Notes: generated by a model from the letters alone, not told the origin. A stretch of DNA of 64,000 nucleotides from Macrostomum hystrix (GCA_950097015.1 CATNEN010000007.1:2418001-2482000), one strand, 5' to 3'. Shown: positions 36,260 through 47,490, numbered from the stretch's first letter. Numbers and translations are program-made.

Positions 36260-37715
36260 AATGTGGTTCTGTATTAATAAGTGATTTTTTACACAAGGGC
36301 AAAGCTATCTTCATATTGATGCAGCAAAAAAGAAAAAAAAATACAGAAACTGTATTTGAGATCATTGTTACAATAGCCTACAAACATATGCTGCCTAAAG
36401 TCTTATTAGTGACAAAAAGAAAATTCCATAGCTTTGGTTTTTATTCAACCCCTTTTACTTTCATTGAGGATATTTAATTCTCAATACTTTTATTTTATTT
36501 TCAGTTTTTTCATTTAAATATAACAATAGATTATCTAAATCTGTTTTAAAAGTAAAATATATATAATCCCAACTAGCTAGCACCTTAATAGTGTTTACAG
36601 AAGGTACAAAAAATAACAATAATAGCTATTTACACGACTAATCTCAAAAAAATATTTAATTTTACTCATTACAACCAAAATAAATGAATGGTCACTTAAC
36701 TTTAATTATTTATATGCATTTATCTCTATATAAATATACACATTTTATGTGCTGTTTGTCTGTCTAGATAAGTGTCATTCAAATATCTCCTTCTAGAGTT
36801 CTGGAAACTCAATATTGAAACATGGATGGTTATAGGCTAGCTGTTTTAATTAATATTTCTAATTTTAAAATCCTTAAAAAAGTTGAAATAGGATTTTTTG
36901 TATAAAAGGCTAATATACTTCCCACTAAAATGAAATTGCTTAGACTAAATGAGTTGCAGTAAACATTTTGTACCCATACATGTAGTGTATTTTCTCTCCA
37001 GTGGAGCCTTAGTTGTGGGTTTTTTAATGGGGTGGAGGGGAGGCCATTTGCACATTATAACTGCCTCTGTGTATTGATGGGGGAGAGTGCATGAGTCAGT
37101 TGCTATTGAGGGGTCTGATAACAACTATGTACAATGGGGCAGTCTGGTGTACTCAAAATTCAGTTGATAACATTGGCAGGCCTCTTAGCTAAGGCAGAGA
37201 AGAATGTACTCATTGAGACAGCTGGATTATTGGGACAAGTAAACAGCTAAATTTCAACTGTGAATGGTGTTCTTGTTTTTCAAGATTAGGCTAGTGAACA
37301 AGTATTATATGGCTGGAAGAGCATGAAGTGCTGAATTCAGGGATATAGGGTTTTTCATTTTTCATTTTTGGGATGCTATAGTGGAATAAAGCTTGGCAAG
37401 TTTTGCTACTGTCAAAGTGTATTGGGGTTGGAGATTGTTGCTGTCATATTGGATGGTCTGATTTTATTAATGGAAATGATGGAATTAGCATAAATTGGCA
37501 TTCAAATCTAGATCCCCTCAATCTTCTCCAAAGGGGAAGCTCCACAATGTCCACTTGTATATATATTAGGCCTAGATATATTTATAAATTATAACTAATA
37601 TATTGCATTTGCATATTACTTTATATTAGCAATTCCATATATACTTCCCTTGTAACAGTTAGGCCTTTAAACAAATTAAAAATAATAGCATCTTCCATCC
37701 AATATACTAAAATTC
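36260..37715. other. AT-rich unassigned sequence
   Basis: No exon, RNA gene or repeat family recognised. Frames are short and AT-biased. Confidence 0.35.
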
Positions 37716-37905
37716 TAAATCTGCTGCTGGGGGCGGAATTAGTTCTCTGCTGCTGGGGTGCAATTAGTTTTCTGCTACTAGTGGGGAAATTAGTTCTTTG
37801 CTGCTGGGGGCATTATTTCTCTACTGCTGGGGGGGATTAGTTCTCTGCTGCTGTGGGGATTAGTTCTCTGCTGCTGTGGGGATTAGTTCTTTGCTGCTGG
37901 GGGGA
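37716..37905. repeat. Short degenerate tandem repeat (CTGCTGCTGGGG-ATTAGTT)
   Basis: Seven or so imperfect units of 25-30 bp based on CTGCTGCTGGGG + GGAATTAGTT. Confidence 0.8.
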
Positions 37906-38661
37906 CATTAAAACAAAAGGTAAAACATAATAAATGTCTAAATAATGTAAAAATATTGAAGCTGAATGATCAAGTAGAAGGACTGAATAAGTAGTCTTTA
38001 CACTCTGGTCTTGAAATGGTGTTGTTTTGATATTTGACCTGCAAACTTACGCTTTTACTTTGAATGTGTAGTACACCCCAGTTTTTCAAATATATTTGCA
38101 AATGTGCGAAAGTTAAATTAATAAAAAGCTGCAGTATTCTTTAGCAATAGATAAAAGCCTCTTTAGTTCAACAAATTATTGGCTTCTGGGATTTGAACCA
38201 AGTCCACTTGATTGCATAGAAAGTCTCTTATCTATTTTGGCCTGAATGAAGCTAGAAATCAAAAGAAAAAATGTGGTTAAAAATACTCTTTTAAAATACA
38301 AATATCGACCCTTGCTCCAATTGAACTTTGAGAGCTGTAATTGAAGTCATTTGATGCAAAATTAAAAGATGAATCCAGTGAGTTATATTTTTTAGTATTT
38401 AGATAGAAACGTTTAATTTTTATAGAAACATTCTTTTTTAAATCATTTTTACTTTTTACTTTTTTGCTTTTTACTTGTTTCTCTACACGAACGCACCCTA
38501 AAAGTAATTTACTGGAACTCAATCTGAATGCCTTCTTTGGCTTGTTTTTGGTTCTATTTTTTGTTTATGCATTCAAAGATTACAATCTCAAAAATGTATA
38601 CTGCTTTCTGAACATACTTTCCTGCACTTCCCTGGATCACATACAAAGTGTTTCAATGGAT
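37906..38661. other. AT-rich sequence up to the outer transposon
   Basis: No coding feature. Around 38,180-38,225 the minus strand reads GGACTTGGTTCAAATCCCAG, which resembles a tRNA B box and may be an old SINE remnant; support is weak. Confidence 0.35.
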
Positions 38662-39469
38662 GGATTATCACCCGTATATTCCCGTTAGGTGGTATAGATC
38701 AAGGCAAAAACCGCCTAAAAGGCAGTCCATATCATGCTATAAGTCAAGATATGGTAGCATGATATAGACCGCCTTTTTAAGCGCATAAAGCCCTTTTATG
38801 GCACAAAGTTGAACAGCTGTTTCTGCTAATTTTTTAATTTACTAATGCAAAATATAGAGTTTACTACTTTTTAGTAACAATAATTTTAGTGCCATTAGAA
38901 AAATATTTGAATGGCTTAGTACAAGTGCTAATAGGTTATATTAATTTATGTAAGCCTAGGGCCTAGCTGTTTATTATTATTAATTTCCAAATCATTGAAA
39001 TATTAGAAAGTCACGTCATTATGGTATTTTACAGATTAGTCCATTAGAACTTGAGAACAATAAGACTAAACTTTAAAAGCATGACAGGAATAGGATGGCG
39101 CTCAGTTTGTAGCTAGGCCTATGCCCTAGTTTAAGATAGAAATAATCTAGTAAAGCTTAAAACCTATGTTAGCTATATATTGAGCAGGCATAATAATTAG
39201 CTATTCTAGTATACTATAGCCTAGCTACTAGCTTTAGCTAGCTAAATTGTATAACTAGTTGCTGGCATAAATAGGTGTATTGTTTGTAATTATAGGCCTA
39301 AGTTTATAATTCTAGCTATTCTACTATGTTGTGTTGTAGGTTAAAGCCAATTGTTGCTTCTTTAGTATTTAGAGGCTTTATTTGTTACTTTTAGACCTAA
39401 TATTTGACATTTAAGCTTGGGTAGTATAGGTAGCTTTTGAATAAGTTATTTTAATTGAATAAATAGTAG

Positions 39470-40140
39470 GTGACCTTCCCTATACCCTACTGGCCAATGG
39501 TCTTCTGCATACCTTCCAAGATTTCATTATACCCTGCTAGCCTTCACCACACCTTACTGTTCTTATCCACTCCTTTGTGGATTTTGCCACACTTTGATGG
39601 CCTTCTCCATACCCTACTTGCCTTCACCATACCCTACTGGCCTTCACCATACCCTACTTGCCTTCACCATACCCTACTGGCCTTCACCATACCCTACTGG
39701 CCTTCACCATACCCTACTGGCCTTCACCATACCCTACTGGCCTTCACCATACCCTACTGGCCTTCACCATACCCTACTGGCCTTCACCATACCATTCCGG
39801 CCTTCACCATACCCTACTGGCCTTCACCATACCCTACTGGCCTTCATTCCTATGTGGGCTTCCCCATATTGATGGCCTTTCCCACACCCAGGTGGACTTC
39901 CCCATACCATGCTTCCCCATATTGATGGCCTTTCCCACACCTCTGTGGCCTTCCCCACACCTTGCTGCCATATCCTAATGGCCTTCACCACACTACGCTG
40001 GCCTTCACCACACTATGCTGACCTTCCCCACACTATGCTGGCCTTTCCCACACTATGCTGGCCTTCCCGACACTACGCTGGCCTTCCCAACACTACGCTG
40101 GCCTTCCCCTCACTACACTGGCCTTTTCCACATTCTGCTA
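39470..40140. repeat. 20-bp minisatellites inside the outer transposon
   Basis: Twelve or more copies of CCTTCACCATACCCTACTGG (about 39,597-39,846) grade into degenerate relatives of the form CCTTCCCCACACTATGCTGG (to about 40,140). The array lies between the left inverted repeat and the first recognised exon. Confidence 0.92.
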
Positions 40141-41167
40141 CATTTTCTTTCACTTTTGTGCCTTCCTGCCCTCAGATTCTCTTCTCTACATACCCGTTGC
40201 TTGAGGCAATAGATGCTACACCCTGGTGTATCTCTGACGCTTTTCTTTTATTTTGTTAACGCAATTTTGGCTTCGACCTTCTCTATCAATATGTTTTGTT
40301 TTGATTCTTTCATTGTCTTTGAAAATTAGTAATCATCAAATGTTTATCTGATTATCCGACACTATTTGCTTATCAATTTCAGCTACATGGGAGACGAAAG
40401 CATTCTATTGCCAAGACGTCAATAAAGTATTGTACTACTGCGCGTCGTAAGCGAGCACGTATCGTTCGAACTCCATTGACATCGAAATGTTGCATCCCGT
40501 GAGTATAATGGTTCAAATGATTCACAACTTTTCTTGACTACTCTTTCTTTCTCTGCAGTGACACCCAGCCTGTATTAAACAACTCAGAAGAAGAATGGTT
40601 GGACATCCAAGACGACCCTATTGTTGCTGAAGAAGTCGAGACTCATGACAATCATGCTCAATCTAAGTCAGCAAAGCCAAGCCATTTAAAGACCTTTTGC
40701 AGCGAAGAAAGCGACATTTGGAATGAGTTATTTCAGTCAGGGGTCTTGACAGTCAGTTAAGCGGGTCACTACAACAAGCGCCCATGTGTCTTTAGCGGCT
40801 GCAAGACTGAAATATTCCAGTGCCTCAAGTGTCACTTACTATTGGTCTGCTCTACTTGCTTAGATGCCTGCCATGCCATATTGCGGAAGGTTTTCTGTGT
40901 ACGCCGGACACATTTTCATTGAATTTTCAATTGTACGCCAACGTCGCCAACAAATTTTAAATGTACGCCAACTTTCTTAGGCCTAATGTGCGCCAACAAA
41001 AACTATGTGCTAATGGCCTATCGCAAGTTTATTATGATTAAGCCACAAAAATAAAGTAAGTGAAAGAAAAAACATCCTTAAAATTACAAAGAAATAAACA
41101 CGGAGTATTATTATTATTAAGCCACAATTCAACTAATATGAAAATATGATATTTTTTAATTTAAAAC

Positions 41168-42066
41168 TGAGATAGATAGAATTTTATTAGTATCGTTTCA
41201 AACCTTTTTGATGTAAATAAATTTTGTTAACGAATTATATTACAAAATGTATTCTATTATTATACTTGGCGCTTTTATTTTTCATATGGTAAATAGTATT
41301 TTCCTTTAAAAAAGAAATTAATTACAACATTTGTTTTACTTTTTCCCGCCACCTCAAATATTTCATATAAATAGGAGTGATTTTTATGTCATCAAAATAT
41401 ACGCTCGTCTTTGGCGATCAAACTAGAAAGCTATATTACCTAGTGTTCTCTAAAATTAAATAACTTCGTGTTGATTATTTAAGATTAGAACTGTGTTAGT
41501 TCTGGTCAACGTTACGCTGTATAATAGTATCGAGCTGTATTAGTTCTATACTATTAACAGGGAGTAAACGTATTGTTGGTCTAACTAAAGACGTATTGTC
41601 TTTATTACTTAGGTTAAATCAACGTATTGTTGATCTAAATAAGACGTATTGTCTTATTATTTAGGTTAAATCAACGTATTGTTGATCTAAATAAGACGTA
41701 TTGTCTTATTATTTAGGTTAAATCAACGTATTGTTGATCTAAATAAGATGTATTGTCTTATTAGTTAGGATATATCGACGTATTGTTGATAAAATTAAGA
41801 CGTATTGCCTTACTGTTTAGGGTGTGTTATCCTGGACAGATAAATATAGTGAGATCATACGTAGTGTATGGTCAGTCCTGATCGTGACTACCGGGCAACT
41901 TCAATCCACCGCGTAAAGCCCCGGAAGACTGGAAATAGGATTTTAGGGAGTGCCTTACCGCTCGGGCACATTCAGCTACCATAGTAACACGTCATTCACG
42001 TGATAATAATAGACAAATATTAGAAACTAGGATAAATAAAACCGCACACCCAAAACGGCTGCTACA
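41168..42066 (+). repeat. 5' LTR with internal 52-bp tandem repeats
   Basis: Contains TATAAATA at 41,367-41,374, four to five tandem 52-bp units with ACGTATTGTTGATCTAAATA (about 41,563-41,810), and AATAAA at 42,035-42,040, 26 bp before the LTR end. The 5' boundary rests on the TG dinucleotide plus the AAAC target duplication, because the 3' LTR lacks its first part. Confidence 0.65.
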
Positions 42067-42069
42067 ACT

Positions 42070-42088
42070 TGGTGACAGCGGTAAAGGA
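42070..42088 (+). promoter_or_regulatory. Putative tRNA primer-binding site
   Basis: TGGTGACAGCGGTAAAGG begins 3 bp after the LTR end and starts with TGG, the complement of the CCA end of a tRNA. The primer tRNA was not identified. Confidence 0.6.
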
Positions 42089-42132
42089 TTGAAATCCGGT
42101 AAAACGCACGATCAGACTGGTAACAAATCAAA

Positions 42133-43059
42133 ATGGCTGGAATCAACGACGCCATCGGTCTATTAGCCGAAGAACTGCGAAACAGATTAGAACTAGGACC
42201 ACTAAGACATGTAAAAATACAGAAATTCACACCCAGCCAAGACATAAGGATCTGGCTGACAGCTTTCGACCAAAGGTGCGACACGGAAGGAATCGATGAG
42301 GACCACCGAAAGCAAGAGTTACTGGCCAATCTAGACCTATCAACTGCTTTCGCCGCCGTCCAAAGACTGAACCTACCGGAAGAACTCACTTATGACGAGT
42401 TTAAGGAAAGTTTAATTGAGAGATTTGGAAGACTGGGAAACTCCAGCGAATTCAGGGAAGAGTTCAGAGGTCGGATGCAAGGTCGTAATGAACCTACCGA
42501 CGCGTTTGCCGACGTCCTGATTGAACTTGCAACCCGAGCCTTTCCGAATATGAATGGTGAACAGAGAGAAGAGGAGGTAGTGGAGCAATTTATCAAGGGA
42601 GTCAGAATTCCAGCGGACACCCGTGAAAAGCTGATATTTGCCCAGCCCGCCAACTTCCAGGAAGCTCGTCGTATGTTGCGCAGGATCGAAGCAGCCTGGC
42701 ATATGTCTCACAAGTCAAGCGGTGTCCGAGCTGTTAAGAATGAGGAGGATCGCCAGCTTGATAAATTTGATCTCATCATGAGAGAACAACAAATCGAGAT
42801 TGAGAGACAAAAGCAGGTTATTCAAGAGCTGAAACAGCGGATTGAAGAACAACAACAGTCACAGCCACAACCGCTGATGAGTCAGCAATTTCAGCCCAGA
42901 TATCCTGGAAACTCACAGTACCGACCCATGCAGGGACCGCATAACTATGCCAACAGCAGGGGCAGAGGTTGTGGTCAGCCTGGGCCAATGAGAGCTGGAC
43001 ATCAGTACAGTGTGAGCCGTCCACCCCAGTCCCACCGGAACCCGGCCTCGGGAAACTGA
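42133..43059 (+). CDS. gag: Gag polyprotein of the Ty3/Gypsy element (308 aa)
   Basis: The frame begins with the ATG at 42,133, 67 bp after the LTR. The central part (residues about 55-185) has the helical retrotransposon-gag character common in Gypsy elements, with conserved FADVLIELATRAFP-like and GRMQGRNEP-like segments. Residues about 210-245 form a Gln/Glu/Lys-rich coiled coil, followed by a Gln/Pro- and Arg/Gly-rich tail. I see no CCHC zinc knuckle, unlike many Gypsy Gags; RNA binding may rest on the RG-rich tail. The stop TGA at 43,057-43,059 follows directly on a frameshift heptamer, so Gag is the default product. Confidence 0.88.
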   Translation: MAGINDAIGLLAEELRNRLELGPLRHVKIQKFTPSQDIRIWLTAFDQRCDTEGIDEDHRKQELLANLDLSTAFAAVQRLNLPEELTYDEFKESLIERFGRLGNSSEFREEFRGRMQGRNEPTDAFADVLIELATRAFPNMNGEQREEEVVEQFIKGVRIPADTREKLIFAQPANFQEARRMLRRIEAAWHMSHKSSGVRAVKNEEDRQLDKFDLIMREQQIEIERQKQVIQELKQRIEEQQQSQPQPLMSQQFQPRYPGNSQYRPMQGPHNYANSRGRGCGQPGPMRAGHQYSVSRPPQSHRNPASGN

Positions 43060-43090
43060 GTGCCGAGGTGCGGATGAGGCCACGCCCCTC
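43050..43090 (+). promoter_or_regulatory. -1 ribosomal frameshift signal between gag and pol
   Basis: The heptamer G GGA AAC at 43,050-43,056 is in the gag frame and is followed at once by the gag stop TGA. An 8-nt spacer then leads to a possible stem, 43,065-43,072 paired with 43,083-43,090 (7 of 8 pairs, 10-nt loop). Slippage by -1 enters the pol frame, which reads LSAEVRMRPRP. X XXY YYZ heptamer, spacer and stem-loop form the classical arrangement. Confidence 0.85.
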
Positions 43091-46000
43091 CAGTCAAGTC
43101 CCAGCGAACGTTCAGGCCTCCCAGTTTCGAATTCCGTCCCAGTACAAATTTTGCTATCCTCGCAAAACGGTACCTGTCTGGAAGGCATGTAAAAACAATG
43201 CGATCACACATCATGTGATTCCAACATCACCAAATGCGTTTGCGTTACTAGCACCCAATGCGTCAGCACCCAATGCGTCAGCACCCAATGCGTCAGTACC
43301 CAATGCGTCAGCACCCAATGCGTCAGCACCCAATGCGTCAGTACCCAATGCGTCAGCACCCAATGCGTCAGCACCCAATGCGTCAGTACCCAATGCGTCA
43401 GCACCCAATGCGTCAGCACCCAATGCGTCAGCACCCAATGCGTCAGCACCCAATGCGTCAGCACCCATTTCTTCAGCCCCCAATGCATGCGTTTTTCCCA
43501 AGAATAAGAGAGAGCCCCGCAAAGCAAAGATGGCGGCAACAGCCAAGAAGTCTGCCCCCACAGCCAAAGTGGAGCTGACCAAGCTGAATGGCTATGAAGC
43601 AGTTATCACTGGAAGTGTCAAGAACCAGTCCGTAGACTTCCTACTAGACACTGGAGCTAGGAACAATTTCCTCAGCAAATCGACATGGTCAACAATCTTC
43701 AAACCAGACCAAATTCAAGAGACAAACAAGAGAGTGTCCACATTTGATGGTACTCAGGTACAACTAGAAGGAGAAGTAACAACTAAAATGAGATGTGGCG
43801 ACATCGAGTTGGAAGTGGAATTCTTGCTTTGTCAGCATGACTGTGACGACATTTTGGGAATGGAGTTCTTTCTTAGTCACTGTGAAAGCATCCACCTTGC
43901 TAAGGGCATGTTGGTACTGAAGAGAGGTACCTGTGTTCCTATGAAGTACACTCGCCTGCCAGTTCGAGTTTGCCGGGTATATACCCAAGAGAGAGTTGTA
44001 ATTCCGGCTAATAGTGCACTCAGAATTCCAGTGAAACTCGCCAGAAATAGTGAAGCCAACTATGGCACTCCTATGACCATCGAGACTATTGGAGATGGAG
44101 TGAGAACTAAAGAAGTAACTCTGGAAATGGCACCGACTCTGGTCACGATGCAAGAAGGTGTTGGAATCATTGAGATCGTGAATCAACATGCAGTCGATGT
44201 CACCCTGTCGAAGTCAGCACTAGTAGGACTGGCGAAACCCATGAAAGCGCAAGAACTTACTTACTGGCAGCAGTCTATAGAATCAGAAAGTCAACCTACC
44301 GGACGTGTGAATCAGACTCTAACAACAGAGGACGAGTGGATCAATGAAATAAACATTGGCCCTGAATTGAATGAAGAACAGCGGAAAGCTGTGATTGATT
44401 TAGTAAAAGAACACCGAGAAGCATTTTCACAGGATGAATTGGACATGGGTTTGACTAATCTTGTTACCCATGAGATTTTACTTAATGATAAGACGCCAGT
44501 AAGAATCCCGACTCGCCGGATTCCGCCTCATCTGCAAAAGCAAGTAGACGCGCAACTGGACGACATGTTAGCTAAAAACTTAATTAGGCCGTGTTATTCG
44601 CCATATTCAACACCTTTAGTGATCGTACCAAAGAAGGATGGGACAATTAGAATCGTGAGTGACTTCCGAGTGCTCAATTCTCGAGTCAACTACGTGCCAT
44701 ACCCGTTGCCAAACATTCAGGAAACATTCTCACATCTGACAGGCAGCGAGTACTTCAGCAGCCTGGATCTAAACTCAGGATACTGGCAGGTGCCAATCAA
44801 AGAAGAACATAAATACATGACAGTATTTTCAACACTAAATAGAGGACAATTTGAGTACGAAGTAATGGCGCAAGGGCTATCGAATGCCCCAGGGACATTT
44901 CAAAGATTAATGAATTTAGTACTATTAGGAATTCAACATAAGTTCGCTATGTCTTATATAGACGATATAATAACCTATTCCAAACAGTTTGAAGAACACC
45001 TAGAACATCTGAAAGAAGTATTCAAAAGATTAATTACAGCAGGATTAAAACTGAGGGCAAAGAAGTGCAACTTATTTCACCATGAGTTAAAGTACTTAGG
45101 GCACGTTATCGGAAGAAATGGCCTTCGTACTGATGAGGCCAAGATAGAAGCAATTAGAACATGGCCGAAGCCCAAAGATGTGAAAGAACTGCGTAGCTTT
45201 CTTGGCCTATGCAACTACTATTGCCGCTTTGTAAAGAATTACGCTGAAGCAGCTCATCCACTTTTCCAGCTGACCCGAAAAGGTGTCCAGCAATTCCAGT
45301 CTAAATGGAATGAAGTGCATGACCAAGCGTTTGAGTCTCTGAAACAACGAATGATGTCCACAGAAGTCCTAGCATACCCTGAATTTGTCGACGATGAAAA
45401 AGTAAGAATGGTCTTAGACACTGATGCCAGCGATGGACGCATTGGAGCCTGCCTTGGCCAAATCCAATCAGACGGCATAGAAAGACCAATTGCTTATTTT
45501 AGTCGTGCAATGAAAGAGTCAGAGAAACGTTACCCCATTACCCGGAAAGAACTGTTAGCCCTTGTCGATGCAATGAAGCACTTCAGGTTTTACCTGATTG
45601 GAAAACGATTTTTGGCCCGAACAGACCATAAAGCGATCCTTTGGCTATTGAAACAGACGGAAGCAACAGGGATTCTTGGTCGTTGGGTGGAGCGCCTAAG
45701 TGAATTCCAGTTCGATCTTGAACATAGAAGCGGCGCAAAGCACTCCAACGCGGACAGTCTGTCCAGAAGACCAGCTGAAACTGTGGAAATAGGCCAAGAG
45801 GAAAGTCAAGGAGAGACCCCAGCTACAACCCCACCGTCAGTCGAAAAAGAGAACCCAGCCCAAGCTGTCAAGAGTGAAAGTGTGGAACAGCCTAGCAAAG
45901 ATGGAGAGACCCAGGCTCCGCATCCCATTGCAAGGATCGAGTCAATTGTCTCCGGTGATGAAGGTGAAATGAGCGATCAGGAGGCCTCGAACGACTCATG

Positions 46001-47192
46001 TGTACTACAGCCGAGTCTGCCAAACGATCAATCAAATCACAAACCAGCCACGCCTAACTCAGAGAATTTCAAATGTGAAGCCCTATTGACCGATTTTCTA
46101 CCCGTCCCCCTGAAGCGAGAACAGATTCTGGAAGCCCAAGGAGCTGACCCAGTAATCTCTAAGCTGATTGAGTGGAAGACTGAAGGTCTGACACACCTCC
46201 CCATCACACGTAATGTGTCCCCCGAGTTAAAGAAAATGAGTAAGAAGTTCGACGCCATGAAGATTGACCGTGATATATTGCTCATCGAGGAAGATGAAAA
46301 GTGGAAAGTAGTATTGCCATCATCGCTGGATAAGCAAGTACTAAGTGATTTACACAGCAGCCCATTAGCTGGACATCTCGGAAGAGATAAGACAACCCAG
46401 AGAGTCCGTGAAAGATTCTGGAGACCAGGCTTAAGTACCGCTGTCGAAAAGTACATTGCCGAATGCATTCCGTGTCTGGAAAGCAAAACCAGCAATTACA
46501 TCCAGGCACCGATTCAATCTTTTCCCATCAGCGAGCCCTTCTATCGCTGCCATATAGACATTATTGGTCCTTTGTCAAAAGAAAGTAAAAGAGGACATAA
46601 GTATGTACTGACTGTGGTAGACAGTACAACACGTTACCCCTTTGCTTTTCCGATCAGGAATCAGAAATCGGACACCGTAATCAAAATATTGCAAGAACGA
46701 ATATTCTCCGAGTATGGCCAATGCCATTGGATACATACTGATAACGGAAAGACTTTTACCAGCAAACAATTCAAGGCATTCTGCAACCTTTACAACTTGA
46801 AACACACATGCACCACGCCGTATCATGCGCAGAGCAATGGTCTTGTGGAAAGGTTTAATAAGCAGATCAAGTCCATTATTACTTGTTTGATCGAGAAAGA
46901 TCACAGTAACTGGGATTTGATGATTCCTGCCGCCCTAGTTGCTGTCCGCACTAGCATTAACAAAACAACTGGTTTTACACCCCACTTCCTGTTGTTTGGC
47001 AGAGAAGCTGTAATGCCGTTAGACAGCCAAATCAAAGAAGCAGTCGAACATGCCGATTATCCATCGTACATTGCCAAACATGCTGAAAGGTTAGTCGAAG
47101 CTCAGGAGATTGTGAAAAGAAAACTAGAGGGAGTAGTCAGCAAAAGGCAGATAGCAGCCGAAGTTATCTGCTGCTATTGTCTTATTAGTTAG
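43056..47192 (+). CDS. pol: Pol polyprotein (protease, RT, RNase H, integrase), C-terminally truncated
   Basis: It is translated by -1 frameshifting from gag; the open frame itself extends back to 42,969. In order: a NASAP pentapeptide repeat region (43,248-43,470), aspartic protease (DTGA, codon at 43,647), reverse transcriptase with YIDD (from 44,955), RNase H (DTDASDG, from 45,417), a long acidic linker, and integrase. The integrase has an HHCC zinc site (first His at 46,353) and a D, D-35-E triad at 46,557, 46,740 and 46,848. The domain order RT-RH-IN is that of Ty3/Gypsy. The frame runs into LTR sequence at 47,175 and stops at 47,192, so the C-terminal integrase region is lost and replaced by LTR-encoded residues. 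No other stop or frameshift is seen. Confidence 0.9.
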   Translation: MSAEVRMRPRPSSQVPANVQASQFRIPSQYKFCYPRKTVPVWKACKNNAITHHVIPTSPNAFALLAPNASAPNASAPNASVPNASAPNASAPNASVPNASAPNASAPNASVPNASAPNASAPNASAPNASAPNASAPISSAPNACVFPKNKREPRKAKMAATAKKSAPTAKVELTKLNGYEAVITGSVKNQSVDFLLDTGARNNFLSKSTWSTIFKPDQIQETNKRVSTFDGTQVQLEGEVTTKMRCGDIELEVEFLLCQHDCDDILGMEFFLSHCESIHLAKGMLVLKRGTCVPMKYTRLPVRVCRVYTQERVVIPANSALRIPVKLARNSEANYGTPMTIETIGDGVRTKEVTLEMAPTLVTMQEGVGIIEIVNQHAVDVTLSKSALVGLAKPMKAQELTYWQQSIESESQPTGRVNQTLTTEDEWINEINIGPELNEEQRKAVIDLVKEHREAFSQDELDMGLTNLVTHEILLNDKTPVRIPTRRIPPHLQKQVDAQLDDMLAKNLIRPCYSPYSTPLVIVPKKDGTIRIVSDFRVLNSRVNYVPYPLPNIQETFSHLTGSEYFSSLDLNSGYWQVPIKEEHKYMTVFSTLNRGQFEYEVMAQGLSNAPGTFQRLMNLVLLGIQHKFAMSYIDDIITYSKQFEEHLEHLKEVFKRLITAGLKLRAKKCNLFHHELKYLGHVIGRNGLRTDEAKIEAIRTWPKPKDVKELRSFLGLCNYYCRFVKNYAEAAHPLFQLTRKGVQQFQSKWNEVHDQAFESLKQRMMSTEVLAYPEFVDDEKVRMVLDTDASDGRIGACLGQIQSDGIERPIAYFSRAMKESEKRYPITRKELLALVDAMKHFRFYLIGKRFLARTDHKAILWLLKQTEATGILGRWVERLSEFQFDLEHRSGAKHSNADSLSRRPAETVEIGQEESQGETPATTPPSVEKENPAQAVKSESVEQPSKDGETQAPHPIARIESIVSGDEGEMSDQEASNDSCVLQPSLPNDQSNHKPATPNSENFKCEALLTDFLPVPLKREQILEAQGADPVISKLIEWKTEGLTHLPITRNVSPELKKMSKKFDAMKIDRDILLIEEDEKWKVVLPSSLDKQVLSDLHSSPLAGHLGRDKTTQRVRERFWRPGLSTAVEKYIAECIPCLESKTSNYIQAPIQSFPISEPFYRCHIDIIGPLSKESKRGHKYVLTVVDSTTRYPFAFPIRNQKSDTVIKILQERIFSEYGQCHWIHTDNGKTFTSKQFKAFCNLYNLKHTCTTPYHAQSNGLVERFNKQIKSIITCLIEKDHSNWDLMIPAALVAVRTSINKTTGFTPHFLLFGREAVMPLDSQIKEAVEHADYPSYIAKHAERLVEAQEIVKRKLEGVVSKRQIAAEVICCYCLIS
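43248..43472 (+). repeat. 15-bp minisatellite within pol (NASAP/NASVP)
   Basis: About 15 units of CCCAATGCGTCAGCA, with a GTA variant every third unit in the left part (45-bp higher-order period). The length is a multiple of three, so the pol frame is kept, giving (NASAP)n ahead of the protease. Confidence 0.93.
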
Positions 47193-47490
47193 GATATATC
47201 GACGTATTGTTGATAAAATTAAGACGTATTGCCTTACTGTTTAGGGTGTGTTATCCTGGACAGATAAATATAGTGAGATCATACGTAGTGTATGGTCAGT
47301 CCTGATCGTGACTACCGGGCAACTTCAATCCACCGCGTAAAGCCCCGGAAGACTGGAAATAGGATTTTAGGGAGTGCCTTACCGCTCGGGCACATTCAGC
47401 TACCATAGTAACACGTCATTCACGTGATACTAATAGACAAATATTAGAAACTAGGATAAATAAAACCGCACACCCAAAACGGCTGCTACA
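47175..47490 (+). repeat. 3' LTR, truncated to its last 316 bp
   Basis: Matches 41,751-42,066 almost perfectly. Its left edge fuses abruptly to pol after ATCTGCTGC, marking a deletion breakpoint within the LTR's tandem-repeat region. The right edge, CTACA, is followed by AAAC. Confidence 0.9.

Larger units (their letters stand above)
41168..47490 (+). mobile_element. Ty3/Gypsy LTR retrotransposon, 3' end internally deleted
   Basis: Full order 5' LTR, primer site, gag, pol, truncated 3' LTR. The 5' LTR probably spans 41,168-42,066 (TG...CA), with AAAC on its left (41,164-41,167) and right of the element (47,491-47,494). The last 316 bp of the LTR recur at 47,175-47,490 with one difference that I can see (AATAATAG versus ACTAATAG), so the insertion is young. 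A deletion removed the end of integrase, the polypurine tract and the first part of the 3' LTR. It is nested in the element at 40,876-48,030. Confidence 0.92.
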
